Source: Rhodospirillaceae bacterium (GTDB lineage: Bacteria; Pseudomonadota; Alphaproteobacteria; UBA828). Taken from it: 64,000 bases of DNA. The stretch spans positions 1 to 64,000 of the forward strand of contig PBVE01000013.1 in the NCBI GenBank assembly GCA_002728135.1. Direction: 5' to 3'. The translations under genes were made by a program, and so were the position numbers. Within the stretch, counting starts at the first letter, position 1. Each line of letters opens with the position of its first letter. The notes beneath the pieces were generated by a model. It saw only the letters and a program-made list of their open reading frames with translations. It did not search any database and was not told the DNA's origin. Shown here piece after piece: positions 54,592-63,045 of the stretch.

Positions 54592-56208
54592 CTAATCCTC
54601 AAATTCACAAATATATTTTGGAAATATAGCGACTGGTTTTGGTAACTTACTATCAGGCCTCAGAGAATATTTTTGACAGATATCTCCTTCATTATCTTCA
54701 TGTAAATTTACTATATTCCTCTCATCAAGAGGAATATTTAATTGATCTAACAATCTATCCATGGACTGAGGCATAAACGGTTTAAGTATAATAGCTAAGT
54801 TTCTTATTGTTTCAGCCTGTAACCATAGGATTGTTCCCATACCAGATTTATTTTTTTTCTTGAGCTTCCATGGCTCATCTTTATCAATTGATCTATTTGC
54901 CTCTCTAACCACCTCCCAGATTCGATCTAGTGCCTCATTAAAAGCTTGCTTATGAATAAGTGGAGAAACTTTGGATAGTAGATTTTGTGATAAACTAAGG
55001 GTTTCAAACGATTTAAAATTACATTCAGCATTTTTTTGAGGATACGGAATAACTCCCTCAAAATTTTTTGAAATCATTGATAATACACGCTGTGCTAAAT
55101 TACCGAAATCATTTGCAAGATCTTTATTAATCCTCGTCACCATAGAAGCATGGGAAAAATAACCATCATTACCAAACGGAACCTCTCGGAGTAAGAAATA
55201 ACGAACAGCATCTACCCCATATTTTCTAACAATTACCTCCGGATCTATTACGTTACCTAATGATTTAGAGATTTTTTGTCCTTCATTAGTCCACCAACCA
55301 TGAGCAAAAACCCTTTGGGGCGGCTCAATTCCTGCAGACATTAAGAATGCAGGCCAGTAAACTGCATGAAAACGGAGAATATCCTTGCCAACCATATGCA
55401 GTGATGCAGGCCAATACTTGTTCCATTTATCAGATGTGATTTCAGGAAAGTTTATGCCAGTAATATAATTTGTAAGTGCATCAAGCCAGACATACATTAT
55501 GTGAGAATCGTCGTCTGGAACAGGGATTCCCCATGAAAAACTCGTGCGTGATATTGATAAATCACGGAGTCCTCCTTTAACAAAACTTATCACTTCATTC
55601 CGCCTACTTTGTGGAGCAACAAATTCTGGATTATTTTCGTAGAATTCTAGAAGTTTATCTTGCCACGCTGATAATCTAAAAAAATAACTAGGTTCCTCTA
55701 CCCATTCGACTGATGCACCTGTAGGTGCCAAATAATTAGACGGATTTTTAGTGTCTTTAATAAGTTCTGACTCATCATAGAATGCTTCATCTCTAACAGA
55801 ATACCAACCATCATATTTACCGAGATAAATGTTGGAATCTTGACCATTAGGAGTTTTACCGTCTGAAATTCTTTTCCAGAGTGCTTGACATGATTTTATG
55901 TGCCTTGCCTCTGTGGTTCGGATAAAGTCATCATTTGAAAAATCCATTAACTCACTCAGTTTACGGAATCTTTTAGAAACCTCATCTACAAATTTCTGAG
56001 GATCTAAATTATGTTGTTTTGCAGACTTTTCTACTTTTTGGCCGTGCTCATCAGTTCCTGTTAGAAACATGACCTCACTTCCTTCGGAACGAAGGAAACG
56101 TGCTATTACATCACATGCAAGGCTTGTATATGCATGCCCAATATGAGGGGAATCATTCACATAATAAATAGGTGTAGTTAGAAAATAAGGTGTTGAGCTT
56201 GGTGACAT
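54592..56208 (-). CDS. metG: Methionyl-tRNA synthetase
   Basis: This class Ia synthetase charges tRNA-Met. The 538-residue protein shows the HIGH-type signature in YYVNDSPHIGHAYTSL, the KMSKS loop as KISKSLGNV near residue 315 and a helical anticodon-binding domain. It lacks the C-terminal EMAP-like dimerisation domain of the E. coli enzyme, as is typical for alphaproteobacterial MetG. The operon order is tmk-holB-metG-tatD. Confidence 0.96.
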   Translation of the reverse strand: MSPSSTPYFLTTPIYYVNDSPHIGHAYTSLACDVIARFLRSEGSEVMFLTGTDEHGQKVEKSAKQHNLDPQKFVDEVSKRFRKLSELMDFSNDDFIRTTEARHIKSCQALWKRISDGKTPNGQDSNIYLGKYDGWYSVRDEAFYDESELIKDTKNPSNYLAPTGASVEWVEEPSYFFRLSAWQDKLLEFYENNPEFVAPQSRRNEVISFVKGGLRDLSISRTSFSWGIPVPDDDSHIMYVWLDALTNYITGINFPEITSDKWNKYWPASLHMVGKDILRFHAVYWPAFLMSAGIEPPQRVFAHGWWTNEGQKISKSLGNVIDPEVIVRKYGVDAVRYFLLREVPFGNDGYFSHASMVTRINKDLANDFGNLAQRVLSMISKNFEGVIPYPQKNAECNFKSFETLSLSQNLLSKVSPLIHKQAFNEALDRIWEVVREANRSIDKDEPWKLKKKNKSGMGTILWLQAETIRNLAIILKPFMPQSMDRLLDQLNIPLDERNIVNLHEDNEGDICQKYSLRPDSKLPKPVAIFPKYICEFED

Positions 56209-56241
56209 ATATAACTCCTAAGGGGATTTTTCCAAGCACTA

Positions 56242-57333
56242 CTATATGCGTGCCATACGGGATAATAATGTAAAAGCATTAAACAGAGTTTGTTTTCTCT
56301 CCATATTAAGAGATTCAGAACTTGTTAATATTATTCGAACTTTTTCCCATACCTCTGCCCATTGATCAAGCGAATGTCTATAGGCATGGATACTTTTTAT
56401 TAATGGTGATTCATTTGGAAGAAGTTCATATTTAGAACTATTATTTTTATTCCCTGATACAGCTCGACAAATTGCCGAGGACAACGTCCAGAGTATAATA
56501 TCTGATATTGCGGCAAATATTTCAGCTCCATCTTTGCGCCCTACTCTGTCAACCAGTTTGTTTATTCCACCCCAATCAAGATCAGGTAAACTCAAAATTA
56601 GCTCTACAACTGTTTGAAAAAATTCAATTCCTCCTTGATTAAGCAAATTAAGCCCATAGCCAGGGCTTCCATCAGAAATTTGCACCAAAGCACTAAAATT
56701 ATATTCACTTAATTCCATACAGCTTGGATTTAAATTAAAAACTTTCTCAACATTTGATTCATTTAACCTTTTAAAATTTATGAACCTTCACCTTGATCTT
56801 GTGGTTGGAAGTAATTTATCTAGAGAATGGGTAACAAGTATAAACACTGACTTATAAGGTGTTTCTTCTATATGCTTAAGAAGTGCATTTTCTGCAGAAC
56901 TATTAAGAAAATCTGCACCATCAATAATTACAATTTTCCATGAAGACTCACCCGAGGTTAAACTCAAAAATCTATTTAGCCTTCTTACGTCATTAATGAC
57001 TATTTCATTTCTTAAAATACCTTGTTCATTCTCAGTCAACTCAAGTGTAAATAAATCCGAATGTGTTCCCGCAGAAATCCTTTTAAAAGTCGATGAATTG
57101 GGATCAACCCATAGACCTTCTTGGTTTGAAATATATTCATTCTCTTTAGCTAATATGAAGCGAGCCAAACGATAACCAAGTGTTGCCTTTCCAATACCTT
57201 TAGGACCAGAAAAAATCCATGCGTTAGGGATATTCCCGTTATTCCATGAATGAATTAATTCTTTTTCGGCCTCTGCATGCCCTATTAATTCAGATTGATC
57301 TCTGCAACTATAATTAAGCATTGATATAACCAT
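56242..57333 (-). pseudogene. holB: DNA polymerase III delta-prime subunit, with an in-frame TGA
   Basis: Delta-prime is part of the clamp loader that places the beta clamp on primed DNA. The ATG at 57333 opens a frame with Walker A GPKGIGKAT (43-51) and WKIVIIDGADFLNSSAENALLK. At codon 182 (56790-56788) a TGA interrupts the conserved TTRSRC motif, exactly at the Cys. The same frame then continues without any other stop to 56242 and encodes the expected C-terminal part (SDGSPGYGLNLL and the collar helices). Total length, 363 codons counting the TGA, is normal. An ATG at 56718 could restart translation of the last 158 residues. It may be a nonsense mutation, a sequencing error or a readthrough codon. 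Confidence 0.87.
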
Positions 57334-57365
57334 AAGATATAAGAATTATAATAATTAAATTACTT

Positions 57366-58016
57366 TCAAGGCAATGAAGACAATTTAGGTAAATTAAAAT
57401 TAAATGAAATTTCCTTGCAGATTTTCTCTGCTATACTTTGAATGGTTTGCGTAGCATCAATAATTTTAATACGTTTAGGATCATTCTTTGCTATCGTTAA
57501 AAACCCTTCCCTTAACCTTTGATGCATTCCTATATCCATTTTCTCGTATCTAGATTCTGCACCTTTACGCAAAGCCGCACGTTTCAATCCAGTTTCTGCG
57601 GGTATATCTAAAATAAAAGTCATATCTGGAGCAAATTTCTCAATTGAAAGTTCTCGAAGTATTTCTAATTTTTCATGGGCAACTCCTTGACCAAAACCTT
57701 GATAAGCAATCGTAGAGTCAGAAAATCGGTCACAAATAACCCAGTCACCACGGTCTAAGGCAGGCTTGATTAGGGTATTAATGTGACTACGACGGGCAAC
57801 AAAATGTAACATTGCCTCAGAAAACGGATCCCAACGCTCCAAAGGTCCAGAAACTAACAATTCTCTAACCATTTCTGCTTCAGAAGAACCACCTGGCTCA
57901 CGTGTATCTACTACATTAATACCAATAGCCATTAAAGATTTTTTTAATAGTTTTACTTGGGTTGTTTTTCCTGCACCCTCACCTCCCTCAAAACTTATAA
58001 AAATACCATCAACCAA
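57366..58016 (-). CDS. tmk: Thymidylate kinase
   Basis: Tmk phosphorylates dTMP to dTDP. The 216-residue protein has the P-loop FEGGEGAGKTT (residues 9-19), TREPGGSSEAE with the DR-type catalytic region, and CDRFSDSTIAYQGFGQG. The LID region is typical of the gram-negative type. The start is TTG with GGGAGG upstream. dacA lies 18 bases upstream and holB follows, the conserved dacA-tmk-holB order. Confidence 0.96.
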   Translation of the reverse strand: MVDGIFISFEGGEGAGKTTQVKLLKKSLMAIGINVVDTREPGGSSEAEMVRELLVSGPLERWDPFSEAMLHFVARRSHINTLIKPALDRGDWVICDRFSDSTIAYQGFGQGVAHEKLEILRELSIEKFAPDMTFILDIPAETGLKRAALRKGAESRYEKMDIGMHQRLREGFLTIAKNDPKRIKIIDATQTIQSIAEKICKEISFNFNLPKLSSLP

Positions 58017-58034
58017 AAATAACTACCTCCCCCT

Positions 58035-59255
58035 TTATTTATTTTCACCCCAGATAAGATGATTGAAGGCCTTGCCAATCCTCCCGAAGCCAGAAAGACT
58101 GTCAATTGATTTGCCAGCAACTAAAGGAATTCTGATTGTCTCTCTATCAGGTAAGTCAACTTTTAGCTGAGCGATGGCCTGACCCTTTTCTATGGGGGCA
58201 GGTATTGGGCCAGGTGCAATAACACTAACCCTCATAGATTTTCGTGCCTCTCTAGATAATGTCAGAGTTAAATTTGACTCTATAATAAGCGATACCTTAG
58301 GTTCTTTTCCCAGCCATACGTCGAGTTCTTCGACAATTTCTCCCTTAGTAAAAAGAACATGATTATTGAATTGGCTAAAACCATAGTCTAACAAAAGACC
58401 TGTTTCCTTTGCACGCTGTTTTGAAGATTTAATTCCATTTGCCACAATAATAAGTCGTCTTTCTGCCCGTTTAGCTGATGCTGCAAGCCCATAACCCGAA
58501 TCTTTAGTATATCCAGTCTTTAAACCATCAGCGCCAGGAAAGACTCGAAGCAATGGGTTTCTGTTTTTCTGATTGATATTATTATATTTAAATTCCCTTT
58601 CACTAAAAATTGCGTAAAATTTAGGAAAATCATGGATAATACGATGAACAAGAATTGCTAAATCTTTAGCAGTAGTTGAATGATTCTTATGAGGCCATCC
58701 AGTAGAGTTAACAAAATTACTTGATTTTAAACCTATTGATTTAGACCTGATATTCATAAGATCTGCAAATGCTTCCTCGGAACCAGCTATACCTTCAGCC
58801 AATACAATACAAGCATCATTACCTGATTGTACAATTATTCCACGGAGTAAATCACTTATAAGCACTCTACTCCCCACTTCTAAGAACATCCTTGACCCAC
58901 CCATCCTCCATGCTTTTTCACTAACTAAAAATTTATCATCTAAAGAAAGCTTACCCTTATCAATAAGTTCAAATACTATATAAAGCGTCATCAATTTACT
59001 CATTGATGCAGGATACATAAGATCATCTTCGTTTTTCGAGAATAAAACTGTTCCAGTTACATCATCAACTAAAATTGCCTGCTTAGCTGAAGTTTCAAAA
59101 GCTAAACAATTTATTGAAAATATAACTCCAGCCACCCAAAGACTTAGGCCAAAAACAAAAGAATTAAAAAGTGTTCTTGATGTATAACGAAAATTAATAG
59201 TTGAAAAAAATTCCACAACCTGCGTGATTAAGATATTATTTTTTATAAAATACAT
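58035..59255 (-). CDS. dacA: D-alanyl-D-alanine carboxypeptidase (DacA/PBP5-6 type)
   Basis: This periplasmic, membrane-attached penicillin-binding protein trims the terminal D-Ala of peptidoglycan peptides. Motifs are SMSK (84-87, catalytic Ser84), SGND near residue 145 and KTGYT near 247. A PBP5-type C-terminal domain follows. The N-terminus is long for a signal peptide: the hydrophobic core is at 33-49, so a later start, such as a GTG at about codon 14, is possible. Length is 406 residues. Confidence 0.93.
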   Translation of the reverse strand: MYFIKNNILITQVVEFFSTINFRYTSRTLFNSFVFGLSLWVAGVIFSINCLAFETSAKQAILVDDVTGTVLFSKNEDDLMYPASMSKLMTLYIVFELIDKGKLSLDDKFLVSEKAWRMGGSRMFLEVGSRVLISDLLRGIIVQSGNDACIVLAEGIAGSEEAFADLMNIRSKSIGLKSSNFVNSTGWPHKNHSTTAKDLAILVHRIIHDFPKFYAIFSEREFKYNNINQKNRNPLLRVFPGADGLKTGYTKDSGYGLAASAKRAERRLIIVANGIKSSKQRAKETGLLLDYGFSQFNNHVLFTKGEIVEELDVWLGKEPKVSLIIESNLTLTLSREARKSMRVSVIAPGPIPAPIEKGQAIAQLKVDLPDRETIRIPLVAGKSIDSLSGFGRIGKAFNHLIWGENK

Positions 59256-59279
59256 TGATTACAATATACCTAAGAAAAT

Positions 59280-59300
59280 ACTATAATTGGAACTATAATT
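59280..59300. repeat. Direct repeat ACTATAATT in the dacA leader
   Basis: ACTATAATT occurs at 59280-59288 and 59292-59300, in the 66-base gap between rlpA and dacA. On the minus strand each copy gives TATAGT, a 5/6 match to a -10 hexamer, so these may be tandem -10 elements for dacA. No clear -35 was found. Confidence 0.35.
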
Positions 59301-59321
59301 ATCTCTGTATTGTTAATAATT

Positions 59322-60212
59322 TTATTTTAAAATTATTAAGTTCGACAAGGGAAAACCACTATCTGACAAATTTTTTAATACTTTTTCAACTTCAGCACCA
59401 GAACTGAGGGGGCCAATACGAACTTTAAAAATATTATTATTATTGTTTATTGATTTAATAATTTGAATTGGGCCAAAATTTGAAACTTTGTCTTTTAAGC
59501 GAATAGCATTTTTTATACTAGTAAATGCCCCTAATTGTATATATGTCATTTTATCTGTAATTATAGAATCAGATAAACTATCCTCTTGATATAATGCTTC
59601 CTCAACCTTTTCCTGTTGAAATACTTTACCTTCAATGGAGTCTAAACCGTAAGCTGAATCATTTGATGCGACATTTTTTAATGAGGCTAGCTCCACAAAC
59701 TCTACCCTAACCCGTTCAGTTCCCTTTTGATAAATACCTAAGAGTTGTGCAGAACGTCTAGACAGATCAATAATTCTACCTTCAACAAAAGGGCCTCTAT
59801 CGTTAACTCTAACTAAAAGGGACCTTCCGTTATCAAGGTTAGTCACCCTTGCTATGCTAGGTAAGGCAAAAGTTTTATGTGCTGCAGTTACAGTATTCAT
59901 ATCAAACACCTCCCCATTGGCGGTTAGACGTCCGTGAAACTGCTCTCCATACCAAGATGCTATACCTATTTTGTCATATTTTGGATCATGATACGGGTAA
60001 TACCAAATACCAGCTATATTGTATGCCCTACCAACTTTATAACCAGACGGAACTGGTGAACCCTGATTATGATTTTTGATTTCTTCCTCAGTATCTCTAC
60101 TAAGTTGTTTTGTTGCATGAACAAGTAACTCCACCTCAGAACATGAAGTCAGAAGAAAACAGCATATTAGAAAAGCAGAGGAAACTCGAACATATTTTAC
60201 CAACCCAAACAT
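59322..60212 (-). CDS. rlpA: RlpA-like septal ring lytic transglycosylase, lipoprotein with SPOR domain
   Basis: RlpA cleaves naked glycan strands at the septum. The 296-residue precursor has a lipoprotein signal ending in LLTSC (Cys24), a double-psi beta-barrel with GIASWYGEQFHGRLTANGE and VRVNDRGPFVEGRIIDLS, and a C-terminal SPOR domain (about 220-296, YIQLGAFTSIKNAIRLKD). I chose the ATG at 60212, which gives a proper lipoprotein signal; the open frame extends to 60275 inside mltB. It lies just after mltB in the same direction. Confidence 0.92.
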   Translation of the reverse strand: MFGLVKYVRVSSAFLICCFLLTSCSEVELLVHATKQLSRDTEEEIKNHNQGSPVPSGYKVGRAYNIAGIWYYPYHDPKYDKIGIASWYGEQFHGRLTANGEVFDMNTVTAAHKTFALPSIARVTNLDNGRSLLVRVNDRGPFVEGRIIDLSRRSAQLLGIYQKGTERVRVEFVELASLKNVASNDSAYGLDSIEGKVFQQEKVEEALYQEDSLSDSIITDKMTYIQLGAFTSIKNAIRLKDKVSNFGPIQIIKSINNNNNIFKVRIGPLSSGAEVEKVLKNLSDSGFPLSNLIILK

Positions 60213-60246
60213 GATCAAATTAAGGCCTTCCCTAGGTGATAAAAAT

Positions 60247-61224
60247 TTAACGAATAGAATCAGCCAAACGGCCAACGGCTAGACCGAAATAATGGGATCT
60301 ATTCCAACGCAAAATTGCCCTATAATTTTGATATACTAGAAAGACATTATCTGGGTCAGAACCCGGCCTGATTAATGAACCTGACATATTAAAAATTGGT
60401 AACTTCTCTCCACTAACTCGACGAATCCCTAACTCATGCCATTCCTTAAGAGATTTAATTACATCCATTGAAATTAAAGAGGAATCAATGGGTTTAGTTA
60501 TTCTTACTTTACGCCCCCACGTTTCACCATTTACCCAACCAGAACCAACTAAATAGTTTGATGCAGAAGCAAATACATCAGCTTTAGTTTGCCAAATATC
60601 TGTACGTCCATCATTGTCAAAATCTACAGCATATTTCTGAAAACTTGACGGCATAAACTGGCTTTGACCCATAGCACCTGCCCAACTACCTAACATTTTC
60701 ATAGCTGTAATATGGCCGTCATCAAGTATTTTTAAGGCCGTCAAAAGTTCTTTTCTAAAATATTCACTCCTTCTGCCATCATATGCTAGTGTAGAGAGGG
60801 CATTTATAACTGAGAAACCACCAGTATAGGCACCGAAGTTTGTTTCAATTCCCCAAAGAGCTACTATAAATCTTGCTGGCACACCATAATGGTTGGTAAC
60901 TTTATCTAGTAAAACTTTATTCTCAGAAAGTTTTTTTGTTCCTTCTTGAATTCGACCTTGAGTTACTACCCGATTTAAATACTCTTCAAGAGTAATTGTT
61001 GACTCTGGTTGAGAACGGTCTAATTCTATTACCCGATCTAAAAGTTCAATGTTTGCAAATGCAGTATTAATTGTATCTTCAGTAACACCTTCTCTTAACG
61101 CATCTGTTTTTAATTGCTCAAGCCAATTATCAAAAGGCATTTGATCTGAAGCAATTAATGGTGACCATAAGCTAATAAAAATTAATAATGTAAATGATGG
61201 CAATATTAAATAAGGATATTTCAT
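60247..61224 (-). CDS. mltB: Lytic murein transglycosylase MltB-like
   Basis: The 325-residue protein has an N-terminal signal peptide (hydrophobic 4-24) and an SLT_2 catalytic domain. The catalytic Glu127 lies in ALWGIETNFGAYTG; SWAGAMGQSQFMPSSF and VDFDNDGRTDIW are also present. No lipobox is seen, so it is probably a soluble periplasmic form. AGGA sits seven bases before the ATG at 61224; the ATG two codons upstream is too close to it. Confidence 0.93.
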   Translation of the reverse strand: MKYPYLILPSFTLLIFISLWSPLIASDQMPFDNWLEQLKTDALREGVTEDTINTAFANIELLDRVIELDRSQPESTITLEEYLNRVVTQGRIQEGTKKLSENKVLLDKVTNHYGVPARFIVALWGIETNFGAYTGGFSVINALSTLAYDGRRSEYFRKELLTALKILDDGHITAMKMLGSWAGAMGQSQFMPSSFQKYAVDFDNDGRTDIWQTKADVFASASNYLVGSGWVNGETWGRKVRITKPIDSSLISMDVIKSLKEWHELGIRRVSGEKLPIFNMSGSLIRPGSDPDNVFLVYQNYRAILRWNRSHYFGLAVGRLADSIR

Positions 61225-61338
61225 CAGCATGTCCTAAAGAAATCCAGCGAATCGGATAAAACAACTATACAATCATTTGCATATGGTTTATGCAACTCGC
61301 AACCATTTAGGTTTGAAATGTACCCAAAAACTTAATTC

Positions 61339-62304
61339 TCACTCAAAAACCTCTATATTCACAACGTACTTCTCATCTAATTTCCCATTAATGCCATCAA
61401 TAGCGTTCTGAGAAGCACGCATTGAAGACCTTATACTACATTCTTTGGTAAGCCCACCAACATGAGGCGTCAAAATACTTCTCTCTGACTTTATTATTGG
61501 GTCATCTGCATTAGGTGGTTCTTTATTGAAAACATCAAAGCCAATCCCAAAAAACTTGCCTGATAATAATCCTTGAGATACTGATTCAGTGTCGACAATT
61601 GCTCCTCTTGCCGTATTTACCAGAATAGATCCAGGTTTAATCTTATTGATAACAGTTTCATTTATCATGAACTCGGTTTCTTTATTTAAAGGCACATGAA
61701 TTGTTAAAATATCAATATCGGGTATAATATCCTGCCAATTAGAGACAGGTATGCAACCTGCGTTGGTTATTAACTCCTGTGATATGTATGGATCATATAC
61801 ATAAACATTTGTCTCAAAACTCTTGATTCTCTTTGCCACTCTACTGCCAATTCTACCAAATCCAAGAATCAATACATTTTTCCCAGCTAACTCTATAGCA
61901 TCAGCATTATCACGAATTTTCCAATTATTAGTTCTTACGGCTTTATCATGCATTGGTCCTTGTTTAGCTGATGAAAGAATAAAATACATTGTAAGTTCAG
62001 CTACAGTGACAGCATTTTCATTACCAATAGTAGTAACTGGAATGCAGAATTTATTTGCGGAATCCATATCAACATTATCATATCCGACACCATGTCTAGA
62101 TATGACTTTCAAATTTTTTGACACCTTAAAACATTCATTGTCGAAGGGTAGATATCTTAAGATTATCGCATCTGCATCTATTAAATTAGAAAGTAACCTA
62201 TTACGTTCTTGCTCACCAACAATAACAATTTCTAGTCCTTCTTGTTTTTTAAGGAAACGTAGAGCTTCTTTATGAATTTCATTAAAAATAATGATCTTTG
62301 GCAA
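61339..62304 (-). CDS. D-isomer-specific 2-hydroxyacid dehydrogenase (SerA-like)
   Basis: The 321-residue NAD-dependent dehydrogenase has the substrate-binding ISRHGVGYDNVD, the dinucleotide fold LILGFGRIGSRVAKR, VNTARGAIVDTES with the catalytic Arg, a Glu in FNKEPP, and the catalytic His in LTPHVGGLT. No ACT domain is present, so it resembles short phosphoglycerate dehydrogenases and hydroxypyruvate reductases. The substrate is not determined. The start is TTG. It is a single gene, 108 bases upstream of mltB on the same strand. Confidence 0.88.
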   Translation of the reverse strand: MPKIIIFNEIHKEALRFLKKQEGLEIVIVGEQERNRLLSNLIDADAIILRYLPFDNECFKVSKNLKVISRHGVGYDNVDMDSANKFCIPVTTIGNENAVTVAELTMYFILSSAKQGPMHDKAVRTNNWKIRDNADAIELAGKNVLILGFGRIGSRVAKRIKSFETNVYVYDPYISQELITNAGCIPVSNWQDIIPDIDILTIHVPLNKETEFMINETVINKIKPGSILVNTARGAIVDTESVSQGLLSGKFFGIGFDVFNKEPPNADDPIIKSERSILTPHVGGLTKECSIRSSMRASQNAIDGINGKLDEKYVVNIEVFE

Positions 62305-62486
62305 CTGGTTATATCCTTCTATAAAATAATTACTATTCGATATAACTCTAATAATTCAAGGGATACAAAGAAAAATCGAAATAAAAACGATAATTAAAAC
62401 ACAATAATGTTATTTTTTTTATAAACAAAATTTTAAAACTTGAAATAATACGATAAGTTACATAATTGATGGTTGCAGAATATTTT

Positions 62487-62574
62487 GGATGGGTACCCAA
62501 GTGGTTGAAGGGACCGGTCTTGAAAACCGGCAGGGGGCAACTCCTCGTGGGTTCGAATCCCACCCCATCCGCCA
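62487..62574 (+). tRNA. tRNA-Ser (anticodon UGA)
   Basis: A complete type II tRNA. The acceptor stem is GGATGGG (62487-62493) with CCCATCC, followed by discriminator G and an encoded CCA (62572-62574). The anticodon stem CCGGT/ACCGG encloses the loop CTTGAAA with anticodon TGA. There is a long variable arm typical of tRNA-Ser, and the T-loop GTTCGAATC is intact. It reads UCA codons. It is on the opposite strand to its neighbours. Confidence 0.97.
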
Positions 62575-62619
62575 ACCAACATCTATCTAAAGAGTTTTAA
62601 ACCAGCACTATAGTTTACC

Positions 62620-63009
62620 CTAAGGTTGAATTTCTCTTGGTTTTCCTGAATCATTAATTGCAACATAAACAAAAGTGCCCTCTGTCACCATTACCATTTG
62701 GGTTTTATCCCTACGCAGCGACCATGTTTCTATATGAATAGAGACTGATGTATTACCTTTTTTCTTCAAAGTTGCATACAAACTGACTAAGTCACCAACA
62801 GCAATAGGTTTAAGAAAACGCATTGCTTCAACAGCAACCGTAACTACACGTCCTTTTGCCAATTCACTTGCAAGAACACCACCAGCAATGTCCATTTGAG
62901 ACATTACCCACCCACCAAATATGTCACCGTTTGCATTAACATCAGCAGGCATTGGAACTGTTCTAATAGTAGGCTGTTTGTTAGGTGGACAATTTTGGGT
63001 TTTAGGCAA
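62620..63009 (-). CDS. Acyl-CoA thioesterase, YciA-like hot-dog protein
   Basis: The 129-residue protein has the acyl-CoA thioesterase signature ADVNANGDIFGGWVMSQMD, with the catalytic Asn/Asp region of YciA, and the strand VEAMRFLKPIAVGDLV. YciA-type enzymes hydrolyse a range of acyl-CoAs. The start is TTG. It lies 36 bases after the acyl-CoA dehydrogenase on the same strand, suggesting a shared role in acyl-CoA turnover. Confidence 0.9.
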   Translation of the reverse strand: MPKTQNCPPNKQPTIRTVPMPADVNANGDIFGGWVMSQMDIAGGVLASELAKGRVVTVAVEAMRFLKPIAVGDLVSLYATLKKKGNTSVSIHIETWSLRRDKTQMVMVTEGTFVYVAINDSGKPREIQP

Positions 63010-63045
63010 TTAATTATTCCTCAATAAAAAATCATTAGAAATTTA

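Noticed and set aside
56760-56790. Selenocysteine insertion at the holB TGA
   Set aside because: The TGA is at a Cys position, but I see no convincing SECIS-like hairpin just downstream, and a selenocysteine delta-prime has no precedent that I know of.
56788-56790. Genetic code change (UGA as a sense codon)
   Set aside because: cdsA, hflX, pgpA and dat, among others, end at TGA at their normal family length, so UGA acts as a stop in this genome.
62348-62575. A 75-codon minus-strand frame over the tRNA-Ser, beginning MADGVGFEPTRS
   Set aside because: It is the antisense of the tRNA-Ser gene; this peptide is a well-known spurious product annotated over tRNA-Ser genes in many genomes.
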